Source: Paenibacillus sp. Soil787
GTDB taxonomy: Bacteria > Bacillota > Bacilli > Paenibacillales > NBRC-103111
DNA: 64,000 bases
Reading direction: 5' to 3'
Assembly: GCF_001429545.1 (NCBI RefSeq)
Contig: NZ_LMSP01000006.1
Coordinates: forward strand, 1-64,000
Position numbers and translations under genes: made by a program. Below the pieces are notes generated by a model. It ran no database searches. It saw only the letters and a list, made by a program, of their open reading frames with translations, and was not told the DNA's origin. This document shows positions 44,606 to 54,048 of the stretch, piece by piece. Position 1 is the stretch's first letter. Each line of letters begins with the position of its first letter.

Positions 44606-44956
44606 CTATTCGCGGAGCATGCCTTGATGCGGATGCGGGTGAGTGCCGCAATACTCATCTGTCTCCTCACAAGTGTACACATGCTCATAGACGGGAACGC
44701 AGTGGTGTCTGTTCACAATTTGAATAGGATGAATAACTTGAACTCTCTGCGGGTGGTAGAAGTCTCTTACTATTCTTTCTGGATCTGTCATGATCGGGTC
44801 AGTTGGTGGACACTGATATGGTTTGCCTGGGCCAGGTTGACTAGGTTGGCTAAGCGGGCTGAGTTGGCTAGGTTGAAACGGTTGGCTAAGCGGGCTCATT
44901 TGGCTAGGTTGGAACGGTTGACTAATCGGGCTCATTTGGCTAGGTTTGTATTCCAT
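44606..44956 (-). CDS. CotD-like spore coat protein
   Basis: 116 residues. The C-terminal half (RIVRDFYHPQRVQVIHPI, NRHHCVPVYEHVYTC) is the His- and Tyr-rich CotD pattern of inner spore coat proteins. Residues 5-40 are three 12-residue repeats (PSQMSPISQPFQ and variants), followed by PGPGKPYQCPP. GAGGAG lies 11 bases upstream. Expression late in sporulation is expected from the family; no sigma-K promoter was confidently seen. Confidence 0.82.
   Translation of the reverse strand: MEYKPSQMSPISQPFQPSQMSPLSQPFQPSQLSPLSQPSQPGPGKPYQCPPTDPIMTDPERIVRDFYHPQRVQVIHPIQIVNRHHCVPVYEHVYTCEETDEYCGTHPHPHQGMLRE
44837..44944 (-). repeat. Three tandem 36-base repeats in the cotD-like gene
   Basis: Three consecutive in-frame 36-base units encode PSQMSPISQPFQ, PSQMSPLSQPFQ and PSQLSPLSQPSQ. 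Unit number could vary between strains. Confidence 0.85.
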
Positions 44957-45210
44957 TAGCGAGTCAACTCCTCTATAGGTTTGTGTTAGTATACGTTTAG
45001 GCCTAGTCCAAGGAATGTACCAATGCCTATCTTACCAATAATTGGGCTGATTTTGGTGGGCAAGCAGGTAAATGTCCAAGCAGGATCGAAATAGCCGGGC
45101 TCCCCAAGCCATTACCTTAAGTTAGTTCCATACTCACCTGTATAGGTGCACCCTTTAAATGCACACAATATTAGTGCTTAAAAATGACTCTAAGGGTGGG
45201 AGATAAGATC

Positions 45211-45306
45211 ATGTCAACACACGACAAACAACAAGAAAATCACGCTAAAGACCAAAGTGATAACAAACCAAATCATGGCAGCAGAAAAAAGAAGAAGCGG
45301 AAATAA
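45211..45306 (+). CDS. Tiny basic peptide
   Basis: 31 residues: a hydrophilic N-terminus (MSTHDKQQENHAKDQ) and a Lys/Arg tail (GSRKKKKRK). GGGAG lies about 8 bases upstream of the ATG, and a terminator follows 50 bases later. The polar, basic, Gln/Asn-rich composition recalls minor small acid-soluble spore proteins or coat peptides, but no family is recognised. Confidence 0.5.
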   Translation: MSTHDKQQENHAKDQSDNKPNHGSRKKKKRK

Positions 45307-45354
45307 TACAGCATTGATGATGTAAACATAATTCAGGTGGTTAACAAAAGCGCG

Positions 45355-45388
45355 AAAAAGCCCGGGGTACTTTCCCTCGGGCTTTTTC
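45355..45388. terminator. Bidirectional terminator
   Basis: AAAAAGCCCG.GG / CC.CGGGCTTTTT: a strong GC stem with A-run and T-run on either side, between a plus-strand peptide gene and the end of the minus-strand sugar operon. Confidence 0.85.
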
Positions 45389-45449
45389 TTTGTCCGGCGC
45401 TTTCGGTACACTCTTCTGGCTCAGGCAGTATAGAAGATCTTACATCATG

Positions 45450-45518
45450 CTAATCATAGTCATCATTTTCTAGATGAACTTGAATCAGATCACCTTTCCT
45501 CAGCAGATCCTTAACCAT
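45450..45518 (-). CDS. Very small ORF at the end of the sugar operon
   Basis: 22 residues (MVKDLLRKGDLIQVHLEN, then DDYD) with GGAGG 7 bases before the ATG. It lies between the lyase stop and the shared terminator. The ribosome site is good, but the size means it could be chance. Confidence 0.35.
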   Translation of the reverse strand: MVKDLLRKGDLIQVHLENDDYD

Positions 45519-45553
45519 TTTCATTCCTCCATTGATGCACAAAAAAAGGAGCT

Positions 45554-47413
45554 TTAAGTGATCTCAAAACAGAATTGACATTCGATGGACTCGCTCATTT
45601 CCTTACGGGTCAGCAGCAGACGATAAAACATTCTTTCGATGGCAGGATGCGCAACCGTCAATTGTTCTTCCACTTCAACATGCCACTCTTTTGCTTCAAA
45701 CGTCATCATTACTACTCCAATCGAGACTTGGCCCGGCCCCTGCTGCTGCGGCTCAACACCACAAATGAATACTTCCTGGAAGGAGGATGAAGGTTCATGC
45801 AACGTCACTTGATCTGTCAGAATAAGCTGCGAGTTTTCGTTCGTCGGACGGCGCCATAGGAACTGGCGAGTAAATCGTTGTAAAGATAGGCACTCGTAAG
45901 CTTCCGATAAATCTAGCTCAAACAACAGCTCATCTTCGGTTCTGTTTTGATTTATTATTTCTGTCCTGTACTTTTGGCCAAAACCTTGTCTGCAACCGTT
46001 AATGATCGGCACAGAATGTCCATGAGAACCTGGTTGAATCATTTCGTACCGATGTTCTGGCTGAAAATACTGCCTGGTATATACGCCAATTCCAATATCA
46101 GCGAGCACGTTAACTCCGCCTGCATGCAGGATGAAATGCCCCAAATCGTTATGGTTGTGCGGTTCTTGGTTATGCCCGCCCTTCGCTGCGAATGCGGCTA
46201 CGCTCCCATCCGTCTGCAATACCTTCGAGATGACCCACTGATTTCCAGCGAAAACCCGCTCTTCCACCCTTTCTTGACAATCGGAAGCATGAGTTGCTTC
46301 AGCAGCGGGTTGATCTGACGACCAAAGCATTAGTCTTGATGCATCGATCCATAAATCCTTGAATTGGTTGGCTTGTTGGTACTCTTCCGGCGGTAAGGAA
46401 AGGGAAGGGATCGTTTGGCGCAAACGATGGAAAAGCCCGGTATGGAAACGAATTTCTTCTGCAGCGTCGGAGAAATTGACCACCTTGCCGTTCGACAGCA
46501 TGCAGTAATGCGGGAATTTCGCAATCTTCTCTATTTTCGGTTCAGCAAGCAGGTTTATGCGTCCACCAGTACGCTCCTTCAGCAATTCGGCAAAATAGAC
46601 AAGGCGCGAAAAACCGTACTGCCAGTATACTGGGCCTTCAGGGGTCGCTCCCTCCGCGTCAAAGCCCGACAAATATTGGCGCAAAGCTCCAATTACCCGC
46701 CATAGCATGCCAGCCAGCCGTTCGCTGTCCTGAGTTAAATAAATGGCTGCGGCGCCGATGTTGCTTGCGCAAACCGCCGGCCAGTTATTCGTCTTCAACT
46801 CCCAGTTTTGCGGAACAGGATCATGGAAGTAAACCTGAAAGATGCGGCGCTCGATCTCCTCTTTTGCGCGGAAGACTACCCAAGGATGCAGACGGTGACC
46901 TACATGGTAGATGATTTCAGCCAGTGCAAATCCGATTGCAGCTGCCTGCAGATCGATCGTTTCACGGGGCGGAGCCGGCTGATCCCAAATTCCTTTCGGA
47001 TATTCATTGACATACAGCCCGGCATGTACCGGCGGTACCCAGGAATATTCATTGCACACGGACCAAATCGCATTCTCAAGCCCTGTCTTCCATTCTGGAC
47101 GGTCGTCCGTCATGGCAAGCAAGCTGAAAGTGTGCAGTCCCGCGTACAGCTTATCACGTATTTTCTCAAAGTTAATGTTGTCGCCTGTCTCGCCGAATAC
47201 GGTATAATCGGAAAATTGAGGTAGACAAGCTGGATTTTCCTGGATGCGTACTGCCTGTTCCTCTAGCCCTTCCCAGAACTCCGAATAGCGTTCATCCTTT
47301 CTAATTTGCATCCACCGTTCGGTGGAACCGGCTTCTGGAAACAGCCTGCGCGCTTCCGGCTGTGATTGTTCCAGAGCAAACTTCAATTCGCGGAGCGTTA
47401 ATGTGCTAAGCAT
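45554..47413 (-). CDS. Heparinase II/III-like polysaccharide lyase
   Basis: 619 residues, no signal peptide. The N-terminal two-thirds is an (alpha/alpha) barrel (ENAIWSVCNEYSWVPP, ELKTNNWPAVCASNIG with the catalytic-site-like NNW), and the C-terminal part is the beta-sheet heparinase II/III domain with FAAKGGHNQEPHNHNDLGHF, LADIGIGVYTRQYF. Such enzymes cleave uronic-acid glycosidic bonds by beta-elimination; lack of a signal suggests action on imported oligosaccharide. AAAGGA precedes the ATG. Last large gene of the sugar operon. Its substrate cannot be read from the sequence. Confidence 0.88.
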   Translation of the reverse strand: MLSTLTLRELKFALEQSQPEARRLFPEAGSTERWMQIRKDERYSEFWEGLEEQAVRIQENPACLPQFSDYTVFGETGDNINFEKIRDKLYAGLHTFSLLAMTDDRPEWKTGLENAIWSVCNEYSWVPPVHAGLYVNEYPKGIWDQPAPPRETIDLQAAAIGFALAEIIYHVGHRLHPWVVFRAKEEIERRIFQVYFHDPVPQNWELKTNNWPAVCASNIGAAAIYLTQDSERLAGMLWRVIGALRQYLSGFDAEGATPEGPVYWQYGFSRLVYFAELLKERTGGRINLLAEPKIEKIAKFPHYCMLSNGKVVNFSDAAEEIRFHTGLFHRLRQTIPSLSLPPEEYQQANQFKDLWIDASRLMLWSSDQPAAEATHASDCQERVEERVFAGNQWVISKVLQTDGSVAAFAAKGGHNQEPHNHNDLGHFILHAGGVNVLADIGIGVYTRQYFQPEHRYEMIQPGSHGHSVPIINGCRQGFGQKYRTEIINQNRTEDELLFELDLSEAYECLSLQRFTRQFLWRRPTNENSQLILTDQVTLHEPSSSFQEVFICGVEPQQQGPGQVSIGVVMMTFEAKEWHVEVEEQLTVAHPAIERMFYRLLLTRKEMSESIECQFCFEIT

Positions 47414-47487
47414 AAAATCAATCCTTTGCTTTTATGGTGTGCGGATTGTTGCAATTAACGGCTAAATGTTACTTGCTATTATTCGGA

Positions 47488-49686
47488 TTAAGCCGACCAA
47501 GAGTTTCGATATTGCATGGGAGTAACCCCGAACTTTGTCCTGAATTTTGTAATGAAATATCCCGAGTTACGATACCCGACCTTGGTGGCAATATCGGCAA
47601 CGGACAACGATCGGTCCGCTTTCAGAAGCTCTGCAGCCTTGTCTAGCCGAGCCTTCGTTACATATTCTGTAAAAGAGACGTTTAAGACATCTGCGAACAA
47701 AGTTGAAATATAAGATGGTGACAAGGATACAAGCTGTGACAATAAATCCAACGACAAATCCTCGTGCAGATGCTCATCGATGTAATCCTTAACCCGGTGA
47801 ATTAATTCAGAATGCCCCTTAGTCCTCCCTGCCTCGATATAATCAGCCATCTGGACGACTAATCCTCTAATCCAAGTCATCATCTCTAGAATAGATTCCG
47901 TCCTCTCGGTTCGAAACAATTCAGAGCTTGGGATAATGTGATGAAGATTAAGCTCCATGACAATTTCAGACAGTGCCGTCAGCAACTGCATTTGCGACAA
48001 TTCCACGACTTCGATTTTAACAGGTGCCGAATAGCTGATCTCCAGTTCTTGCAAGATTTTCTCGCTTTCACCAACACTTCCTGCTCGGATTGAATTTTTT
48101 AAAGCTTCAAAAGACAATACGATAGGTTCACCGCTAAAACCGCTAATCTGAGAATGGGATACAACGGCTGAATGGCCATATAAGTAAATGTATCGAAGAT
48201 TACGCGCGGCTTCCCGATACGATGTAGGTATATCTTCGATCATGTGAACGGAAGGACCGATTGATGCGGCAAATTCAACCTGACTTGCTTCTCGAATTTT
48301 TTCCAGTTGAATTTTTATCCATTCATCCGGTTGTTCTTCACGCAAGCTAGCGAAGATCAATAATGCAACCTTGCTCTTGCTTATGGGAGTCCAATCCATT
48401 CTGAACGAAGGATTCTCATCCTCTACGTCTATTTGGTTGCAGAATATGTCACTGCTTGCATTCATTAATTGCAAGTCTACAGCAATGTATTGGCAGTGAG
48501 TTGGAATCTGGTCAATACCGCTTAGCTCGAACAGGTTGCCCATTAGAAGATCCGTTAGCTGGTTCTTTTTAACTTTTGTTTCCAAATTGATGACTTTTTG
48601 ACCCAAATTATGAATCGTACGATTAATCAAATTATATTCATTTTCAGTTGCAGAATGATTAGGATCTATAGGATTTAATCGCCTTATCGTATGCAGTACG
48701 GATTTTAAAGGGAAATAAAATCGTTTAGACAGCAAAAAAGCGATAATAATTCCTAAAAAAAAGATAAGGAAACAGCTTGATATGATTTGTTTCTTGAACT
48801 TATTTCCAAACAAAGAAAATGAATCTAAAGGACGAATGATTGCGTATTGAAACGACTGCAGATCACCGCCGTTTAACGTCGCAATGATTTGACTTCCCTG
48901 CTCTGAACGTTTTACATTCACGGATGATGGAGCAGAAGAAAAACCGAGTTCGTTTGTAATCGCTTTCAAACTATCGTTGTCTATTTGGCTTGTAGCAATA
49001 ATGGGCTGATGGGCTGAATCAAGCACATATAGCTTTTCATAAGGTGTGTTCATAACCTGCTTCAACAACTTCGTTAAATGGTCAATCTCCACATCTATAT
49101 ACATATAGCCCTTGGCCTTATCATCCGGAAAACCTAAAGGCAATGAAATGACATAAGTTAGTACCTTCTTTTGTCCAGGCGTCGTACGAATGTACCATTT
49201 ATTTTTGGGAATTGATTTCAAATTGCTCAATAACGTGCGATCAGGCGATTCCTCAATGCTAGGATAAAAATAAATTCGGTCAAAGGCAAAGCTGCCTTCG
49301 TTCACATATACCGACATGTTAGATATACCATCATTAGCCACATTGATAAACGCAATTTGCTTAATCAGGTCCACAATTTCGGTCATATTGGTTTCCCAGC
49401 CTGTGTCCAGAATACGGTATAACATATCCTTTGGATTTGGCTCCACACCGCTAAAATATTTAGCCATCATTCCTTCCACATATTTCGGTAGAACATTCTT
49501 TTCAAGCAAGTCTTGCGCCGTATTCAGCCTAGATTGACTTTCCTTCGTTAATTCGTCCAGCATCATGGTGTTGGCTTGAGTGAATAAATACCCGCCTATT
49601 CCAGCTATTAACAAGATAGCAAGGATACAGTAGGATAACACTAAGTTTATGAAGTAGCTGCGTCGGAATCTCCAAATCAGTCTCAT
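47488..49686 (-). CDS. AraC-type regulator with membrane Cache-like sensor
   Basis: 732 residues. One N-terminal span (about 12-34), an extracytoplasmic sensor of about 260 residues (Cache-like; YVNEGSFAFDRIYFYPS), a second span (about 297-316), a linker with HAMP-like helix, then a C-terminal AraC pair of helix-turn-helix motifs (EDLSLDLLSQLVSLSPSYIS; LSVADIATKVGYRNSGYFI) ending at FRTKFGVTPMQYRNS. This type directly senses an outside signal and activates adjacent carbohydrate genes in Paenibacillus. It probably controls this operon. Confidence 0.93.
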   Translation of the reverse strand: MRLIWRFRRSYFINLVLSYCILAILLIAGIGGYLFTQANTMMLDELTKESQSRLNTAQDLLEKNVLPKYVEGMMAKYFSGVEPNPKDMLYRILDTGWETNMTEIVDLIKQIAFINVANDGISNMSVYVNEGSFAFDRIYFYPSIEESPDRTLLSNLKSIPKNKWYIRTTPGQKKVLTYVISLPLGFPDDKAKGYMYIDVEIDHLTKLLKQVMNTPYEKLYVLDSAHQPIIATSQIDNDSLKAITNELGFSSAPSSVNVKRSEQGSQIIATLNGGDLQSFQYAIIRPLDSFSLFGNKFKKQIISSCFLIFFLGIIIAFLLSKRFYFPLKSVLHTIRRLNPIDPNHSATENEYNLINRTIHNLGQKVINLETKVKKNQLTDLLMGNLFELSGIDQIPTHCQYIAVDLQLMNASSDIFCNQIDVEDENPSFRMDWTPISKSKVALLIFASLREEQPDEWIKIQLEKIREASQVEFAASIGPSVHMIEDIPTSYREAARNLRYIYLYGHSAVVSHSQISGFSGEPIVLSFEALKNSIRAGSVGESEKILQELEISYSAPVKIEVVELSQMQLLTALSEIVMELNLHHIIPSSELFRTERTESILEMMTWIRGLVVQMADYIEAGRTKGHSELIHRVKDYIDEHLHEDLSLDLLSQLVSLSPSYISTLFADVLNVSFTEYVTKARLDKAAELLKADRSLSVADIATKVGYRNSGYFITKFRTKFGVTPMQYRNSWSA

Positions 49687-49774
49687 ATCTGGTCCCCTTT
49701 ATATTTAACAACTCCAGCTATTATATACGATTTAAGGTTTACTAACCATCAGATGCAAATTCATATTTTCTGCT

Positions 49775-51208
49775 CTATTCATTCACTAGCAGCTTCAAAA
49801 TACGAATCGCATGCCCACTGCTCGTTTCATGCTTCTCACTGGAAATGCGTATGTTTACAGTATGTGTGCCGCGATCAAGCTGCTCCGAAAACACGATTAT
49901 GATTGGTCGATAAAACATCAAGCAGTATCGATCAAAAAGGGGTATGGTTCGAAAAGCTCCGCCATCAAGTGAAACCTCAATGTCTCCAGTATCCATTCCA
50001 GCCAACAAGGAGATGCCGACTGCCGTTCCAGTAAAGCTGAATTGAAACTCATCTCCAGGTGTCTCCCCAAAAAAGATGTCTGCAGTAGGCGCCCAGTTGA
50101 AGATTTGCTCGGTTGTCCAACCTTCAATCATTCGCCAATTGGAACTCGTATTGACTATTAAAGGTGACAATTGCTTTCCATTCTCATAACAGAACGAATC
50201 CAGCGGTGAAGGGAGTGCAAATGGATCTTCGTACTTCTCATTGGGTACGATTAACTCTTTGTCCAAGAAATCTTCTATTACCCTTGCATACAATGCATAA
50301 CCGAAATCATTCGGATGCACTTCATCACCGCTAATATCTTCCCATTTTATCTCTCCTGAGATGATCTTATTATAAATGGCACCAGCAATATTTACGGATG
50401 GAAGTTGGTAATATTCAGCGACTTCTTCGTGGTTATAAATATTGTCCTGCAGCCTGCGGTTCGACGAATAGCTTTCGGAGCCCGATCGCCGTGCCGTATA
50501 AATAAAACAAATGTCTATTTGCGGATTGCTCCGCTTAGCATGACGAACGATGCCTTCCATTGCCCGGATGGACTCGGTTCTGTTTCCTGCATCATTAACG
50601 GCAAACTCTACGAAAAGAAGGTCGACAGCGGCATGATCGAGTACATGATCCTCCAACCGAAACGCCCCGTAGGTAGAGGTGGTTCCCCCAATGGCTGCGT
50701 TGATGAACGTGAACGCCACTTCAGGAAAGCGACGCTCTAATTTTTGACACACCAGTGCACGATAGCTTGTCGCGTTTGAATCCGAAGCCCCTTCTCCCGC
50801 TGTAACCGATCCACCTATGAAAGCGACTGTCACCTGATGTCCGTTCGTTAATTTATTTGCAATACGCTTTAGGCCGTCGCGGGTAGAATAATCTTGAGAA
50901 GTCTCCATTCCAGCCGCTAGACGATAGATTTCGGTCGCATCTTTCCAAAAATCGGCGAAGCAATTTCCTGTCAGCCTGTTCCATTCACTTTGGATTGCCT
51001 CATCGATCAATCGGTCCTTCTTCTCCATATCAGGATCTATATCCACGATCATAACCAAAGTTGAACCTTCTCGAAAAATTCGAAGCGAGGTAATACCCTT
51101 CTCCCTTAGATTCTTTTCAATAGCTGCCGGAATATTTCGATGCAGTTGTTCATATTGTTCAATCTGACCCGAATGCAGTTTGGCAATCTTAATCTCTGTT
51201 TTCCGCAT
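49775..51208 (-). CDS. Rhamnose mutarotase-SGNH esterase fusion
   Basis: 477 residues. Residues 1-98 match the L-rhamnose mutarotase (RhaM) fold: EQYEQLHRNIP carries Tyr19 and His23, spaced as in the enzyme, plus FWKDATEIYRL. Residues about 105-330 form an SGNH hydrolase: FIGGSVTAGEG (Ser134), AAIGGTTS, FVEFAVND and VHPNDFGYALYA (catalytic Asp-His). A beta-rich C-terminal module (about 340-477) resembles the carbohydrate-binding part of CE2-type esterases. It may deacetylate rhamnose-containing oligosaccharides and settle the anomer. No signal peptide. ATG 51208 is used because longer starts run into the upstream gene. Confidence 0.88.
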   Translation of the reverse strand: MRKTEIKIAKLHSGQIEQYEQLHRNIPAAIEKNLREKGITSLRIFREGSTLVMIVDIDPDMEKKDRLIDEAIQSEWNRLTGNCFADFWKDATEIYRLAAGMETSQDYSTRDGLKRIANKLTNGHQVTVAFIGGSVTAGEGASDSNATSYRALVCQKLERRFPEVAFTFINAAIGGTTSTYGAFRLEDHVLDHAAVDLLFVEFAVNDAGNRTESIRAMEGIVRHAKRSNPQIDICFIYTARRSGSESYSSNRRLQDNIYNHEEVAEYYQLPSVNIAGAIYNKIISGEIKWEDISGDEVHPNDFGYALYARVIEDFLDKELIVPNEKYEDPFALPSPLDSFCYENGKQLSPLIVNTSSNWRMIEGWTTEQIFNWAPTADIFFGETPGDEFQFSFTGTAVGISLLAGMDTGDIEVSLDGGAFRTIPLFDRYCLMFYRPIIIVFSEQLDRGTHTVNIRISSEKHETSSGHAIRILKLLVNE

Positions 51209-51251
51209 GGATGTCAACCTAAGCGCCCCCATCATGTGTCCGAAATGAAAA

Positions 51252-52838
51252 CTACTTCTTCTTACGTTCGTTGTACACTTGATTTGCTTCATCGGTTAAT
51301 TGCTGACCGCCTGCTTTCATCCATTGGGATACGAATTCATCAAAACCTTTGTCCGTATCGACTGTTCCCATGATGAATTTGATCATACACTCGTCAACCA
51401 TCTTATCCAATGTAGCTGCAACCTTAGAGGCGGAAGGCAATAGAGCTGGATTAAGCGGATCCTTCGTCGTCTCGATACCAGCGTTCACTTTCGTCTTGAA
51501 ATCCAATCGGGATTTCGCAAGGTCATGCTTATACATGGTTGGAGAGCCAAGGTGAGCATACCAAATGCCCGCACCGGATTGAGCACCTAGCTTAGCAGGA
51601 TCCGTAAACTCACCTTTCGGAATGGCTGCTTCTCCAATCAAATCATAATGAACGCCTTTCTCTCCATATCTTGTCATTAAATAGGCTTCATCGTTCATCG
51701 CCATATCGTCAAGGATTTGCAAGATTTTGATACGCTTCTTTTCATCCTTCATTACACCTACGCCTAGCATTTGAGGTGGTTGAGTAATCGTGCTAGCCGC
51801 CAATAACAAAGCCTTGCCGCTAGGTCCCTTTAATCCTTTACCGATTACCAATTCTTGCCCTTTCGCTTTCCACTCGGCTCCAACCGTACCTAGTTCGTCC
51901 AGATAGTACCATAAGCCCGAATCCATTTCTCCAGTACGTCCCCTCAAGAAGTTAGCACGAAGGCGAGTCCAATCGTCGGTAACGAATTCAGGATCGATTA
52001 AACCATCTTTATACCATTTGCTTAATAGCTTGAAGGCTTGCCTTGCTTGTTCGGATACCATCCCGTAATACACTTTGCCGTCACTGCCCAAGTTCCAACC
52101 ACGGCGTTGAATCCCATAGGAAGCAAAAATGGAATTGAACATTTGACCAGGTGCATCTTTTCCCCGTCCAGATAGTCCGAATGTATCCTTCTTATCGTTA
52201 CCGTCCGGATCATTATTGCTGAACTTAGTCAATAGATCCTCGAGCTCTTGTAGCGTTTCAGGAGCCTTTGACACGCCTACCGCCTTCATCCATGCAGCAT
52301 TGTAGACAGGCACGAATGGGCTGTTTCCTTCCAAGTACAACCTTGGAATTCCCCAGTTCTTTCCTTTATATAATCCATAGCTATAGATGTTTGGATCCAG
52401 CTTTTCCACTTCAGCAGAATACTTAGGCATATACTTCTTGATTTCATCTACGGAGATACTGGCAAGAACACCTTGATCCGCCCATTGCTGCATTTGATCC
52501 ATTTGAGCATCGTGTGTAAAGACATCGGGAATTTCGCCTGCAGCGATCTTCACGTTCAACTGATCTTTCCAATTAGCAGGGTCTAAGTTAATATTCTTTA
52601 TTTTCACATTGTATTTTTGTTCCATATATTTCTGTACAGCGCTTTCAGAAGAGGTCGGAGGATTGCGCCCCGTCCAAGTAATTTCAATCGGCGCCTCCGA
52701 ATTAGGTGCAGCACTTAGTACAGCACTTGCTGCAGGTGATGCTACATCTCCTGACTTATTGCTTGCGCAGCCTGCCAAAGTTCCAACAGCCATCAATGCG
52801 GAAAGAAATACAGCAACATTTTTTTGTGTAAGCTTCAT
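51252..52838 (-). CDS. Sugar ABC transporter solute-binding lipoprotein, copy 2
   Basis: 528 residues, family 1 solute-binding lipoprotein (LplA/YtcQ type). Signal with lipobox VGTLAGC, then EITWTGRNPP, YNVKIKNI, DVFTHDA and a typical WADQGVLASISVDEI. It is about 80% identical by eye to the protein at 54929-56515 and of equal length. GGGAGGG lies 7 bases upstream. Binds an oligosaccharide outside the cell for the two permeases encoded at the operon's head; the ATPase (MsmX-type) is not encoded here. Confidence 0.93.
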   Translation of the reverse strand: MKLTQKNVAVFLSALMAVGTLAGCASNKSGDVASPAASAVLSAAPNSEAPIEITWTGRNPPTSSESAVQKYMEQKYNVKIKNINLDPANWKDQLNVKIAAGEIPDVFTHDAQMDQMQQWADQGVLASISVDEIKKYMPKYSAEVEKLDPNIYSYGLYKGKNWGIPRLYLEGNSPFVPVYNAAWMKAVGVSKAPETLQELEDLLTKFSNNDPDGNDKKDTFGLSGRGKDAPGQMFNSIFASYGIQRRGWNLGSDGKVYYGMVSEQARQAFKLLSKWYKDGLIDPEFVTDDWTRLRANFLRGRTGEMDSGLWYYLDELGTVGAEWKAKGQELVIGKGLKGPSGKALLLAASTITQPPQMLGVGVMKDEKKRIKILQILDDMAMNDEAYLMTRYGEKGVHYDLIGEAAIPKGEFTDPAKLGAQSGAGIWYAHLGSPTMYKHDLAKSRLDFKTKVNAGIETTKDPLNPALLPSASKVAATLDKMVDECMIKFIMGTVDTDKGFDEFVSQWMKAGGQQLTDEANQVYNERKKK

Positions 52839-52935
52839 TGATAGACCCTCCCTTTGTATAATGAAAATTATACGGGAAGCGAAGGTTATTTTGAAGCTGA
52901 TACCAAGATTTGAATAATAAAAGAGCGACTAACCT

Positions 52936-54033
52936 TTAATAATCCAATACCGAAAACGAAGTGTATGCCTCTTTCTCAATCTTTTCAATATCAATATGGT
53001 TGGACAATCCTGGCTTCTTGGACACATGAACATAACCGTCGGCATCAACTTCCGGGCAGTTATTAATCGGATTGTCCCAAATGAATGCTTCATACATCGA
53101 TGTGTTTCTGAATGCTGCGATCAGCTGCATGCACAATTCTCCGCCGCCATGTACTTCCGCACGAAGATTAAAGGATTCAGCCATGTGTGCAATTTTCATC
53201 GCTCCTGTGACGCCGCCTTTTAACCCGGCACTTATACGAACCATATCTCCTTTACCAAAATGCACAAAATCCGCAGAATTATAGAAGCTTCCAGGTGAAG
53301 TCTCTGCTACGAGAAGCGGTATGGACAATTTATCTGCCAGCTTACGATAAGCGTAAATGCTATACTCACGCATCGGCTCTTCATACCAATGATAATTGGC
53401 CTCTTCTAACGCTTTGCCAAGGTAGTAGGCATCCTGGTAATCAAATCCGGCCGAGCCGTCATACATCAAATAAATATCTTTGCCTACCTTGGCCCGAAGA
53501 GCTTGGCACAGCTCCGCATCTCTACGTGCATCTCCCCATGCATGCAGCTTAATCCCCTTAAAGCCTCTTTCCAGACATTGGTCAGCAACATCCATAAATT
53601 CCTCAATGGTGTTATATGTCGCAGTACTAGCATAAGCCATTGCTTTTTCCCGGAATCCGCCGATAAGCTGATACAATGGAATTTGCGCTTTTTTAGAAGC
53701 AATGTCCCACAAAGCAATATCAACAAGTCCGAAGAAGGGCAGCGGTAAATAATCAAGTCGGTCGATCTCCCAAATTTTGTGATAAATCAGTTCTTTTTGA
53801 AGAGGGTCTTCTCCAATTAGCAGATCTTTAAAATACTTTTTGGCAATATAAGCTGTATAATCCGCATTGCTGTATGAAGCATAGCCGTCAATTCCTTCAT
53901 CTGTCATGATTCGAAGATCAGCATGGCTTGTATTGCCATAAACCTCAGGTCCTGCTAAACCGTCTCGCCAGTTGAATCTCCTGGTATCCTTCTCTTGTTT
54001 GCGCAGGTATATTTTAACGTCAGTAATTTTCAT
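52936..54033 (-). CDS. Mandelate racemase/enolase superfamily enzyme
   Basis: 365 residues. The N-terminal capping domain is followed by a TIM barrel with IKLHAWG (Lys162, His164), metal ligands Asp192, Glu218 and Glu244, and a catalytic His in EVHGG (His295). These mark the MR/MLE group of acid-sugar dehydratases and epimerases. With the SDR next to it and the rhamnose-linked fusion nearby, an aldonate (for example L-rhamnonate) dehydratase is conceivable, but Lys-x-His instead of Lys-x-Lys makes the exact reaction uncertain. GGAGG precedes the ATG. Confidence 0.87.
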   Translation of the reverse strand: MKITDVKIYLRKQEKDTRRFNWRDGLAGPEVYGNTSHADLRIMTDEGIDGYASYSNADYTAYIAKKYFKDLLIGEDPLQKELIYHKIWEIDRLDYLPLPFFGLVDIALWDIASKKAQIPLYQLIGGFREKAMAYASTATYNTIEEFMDVADQCLERGFKGIKLHAWGDARRDAELCQALRAKVGKDIYLMYDGSAGFDYQDAYYLGKALEEANYHWYEEPMREYSIYAYRKLADKLSIPLLVAETSPGSFYNSADFVHFGKGDMVRISAGLKGGVTGAMKIAHMAESFNLRAEVHGGGELCMQLIAAFRNTSMYEAFIWDNPINNCPEVDADGYVHVSKKPGLSNHIDIEKIEKEAYTSFSVLDY

Positions 54034-54048
54034 ATCGAATTTCCTCCA

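Noticed and set aside
44624-44959. Plus-strand repeat-like frame opposite the cotD-like gene
   Set aside because: Its Leu/Ala/Arg repeats are the complement of the 36-base coat repeats.
45214-45411. Minus-strand hydrophobic frame of 65 codons
   Set aside because: Opposite a basic peptide and across a terminator; no ribosome site.
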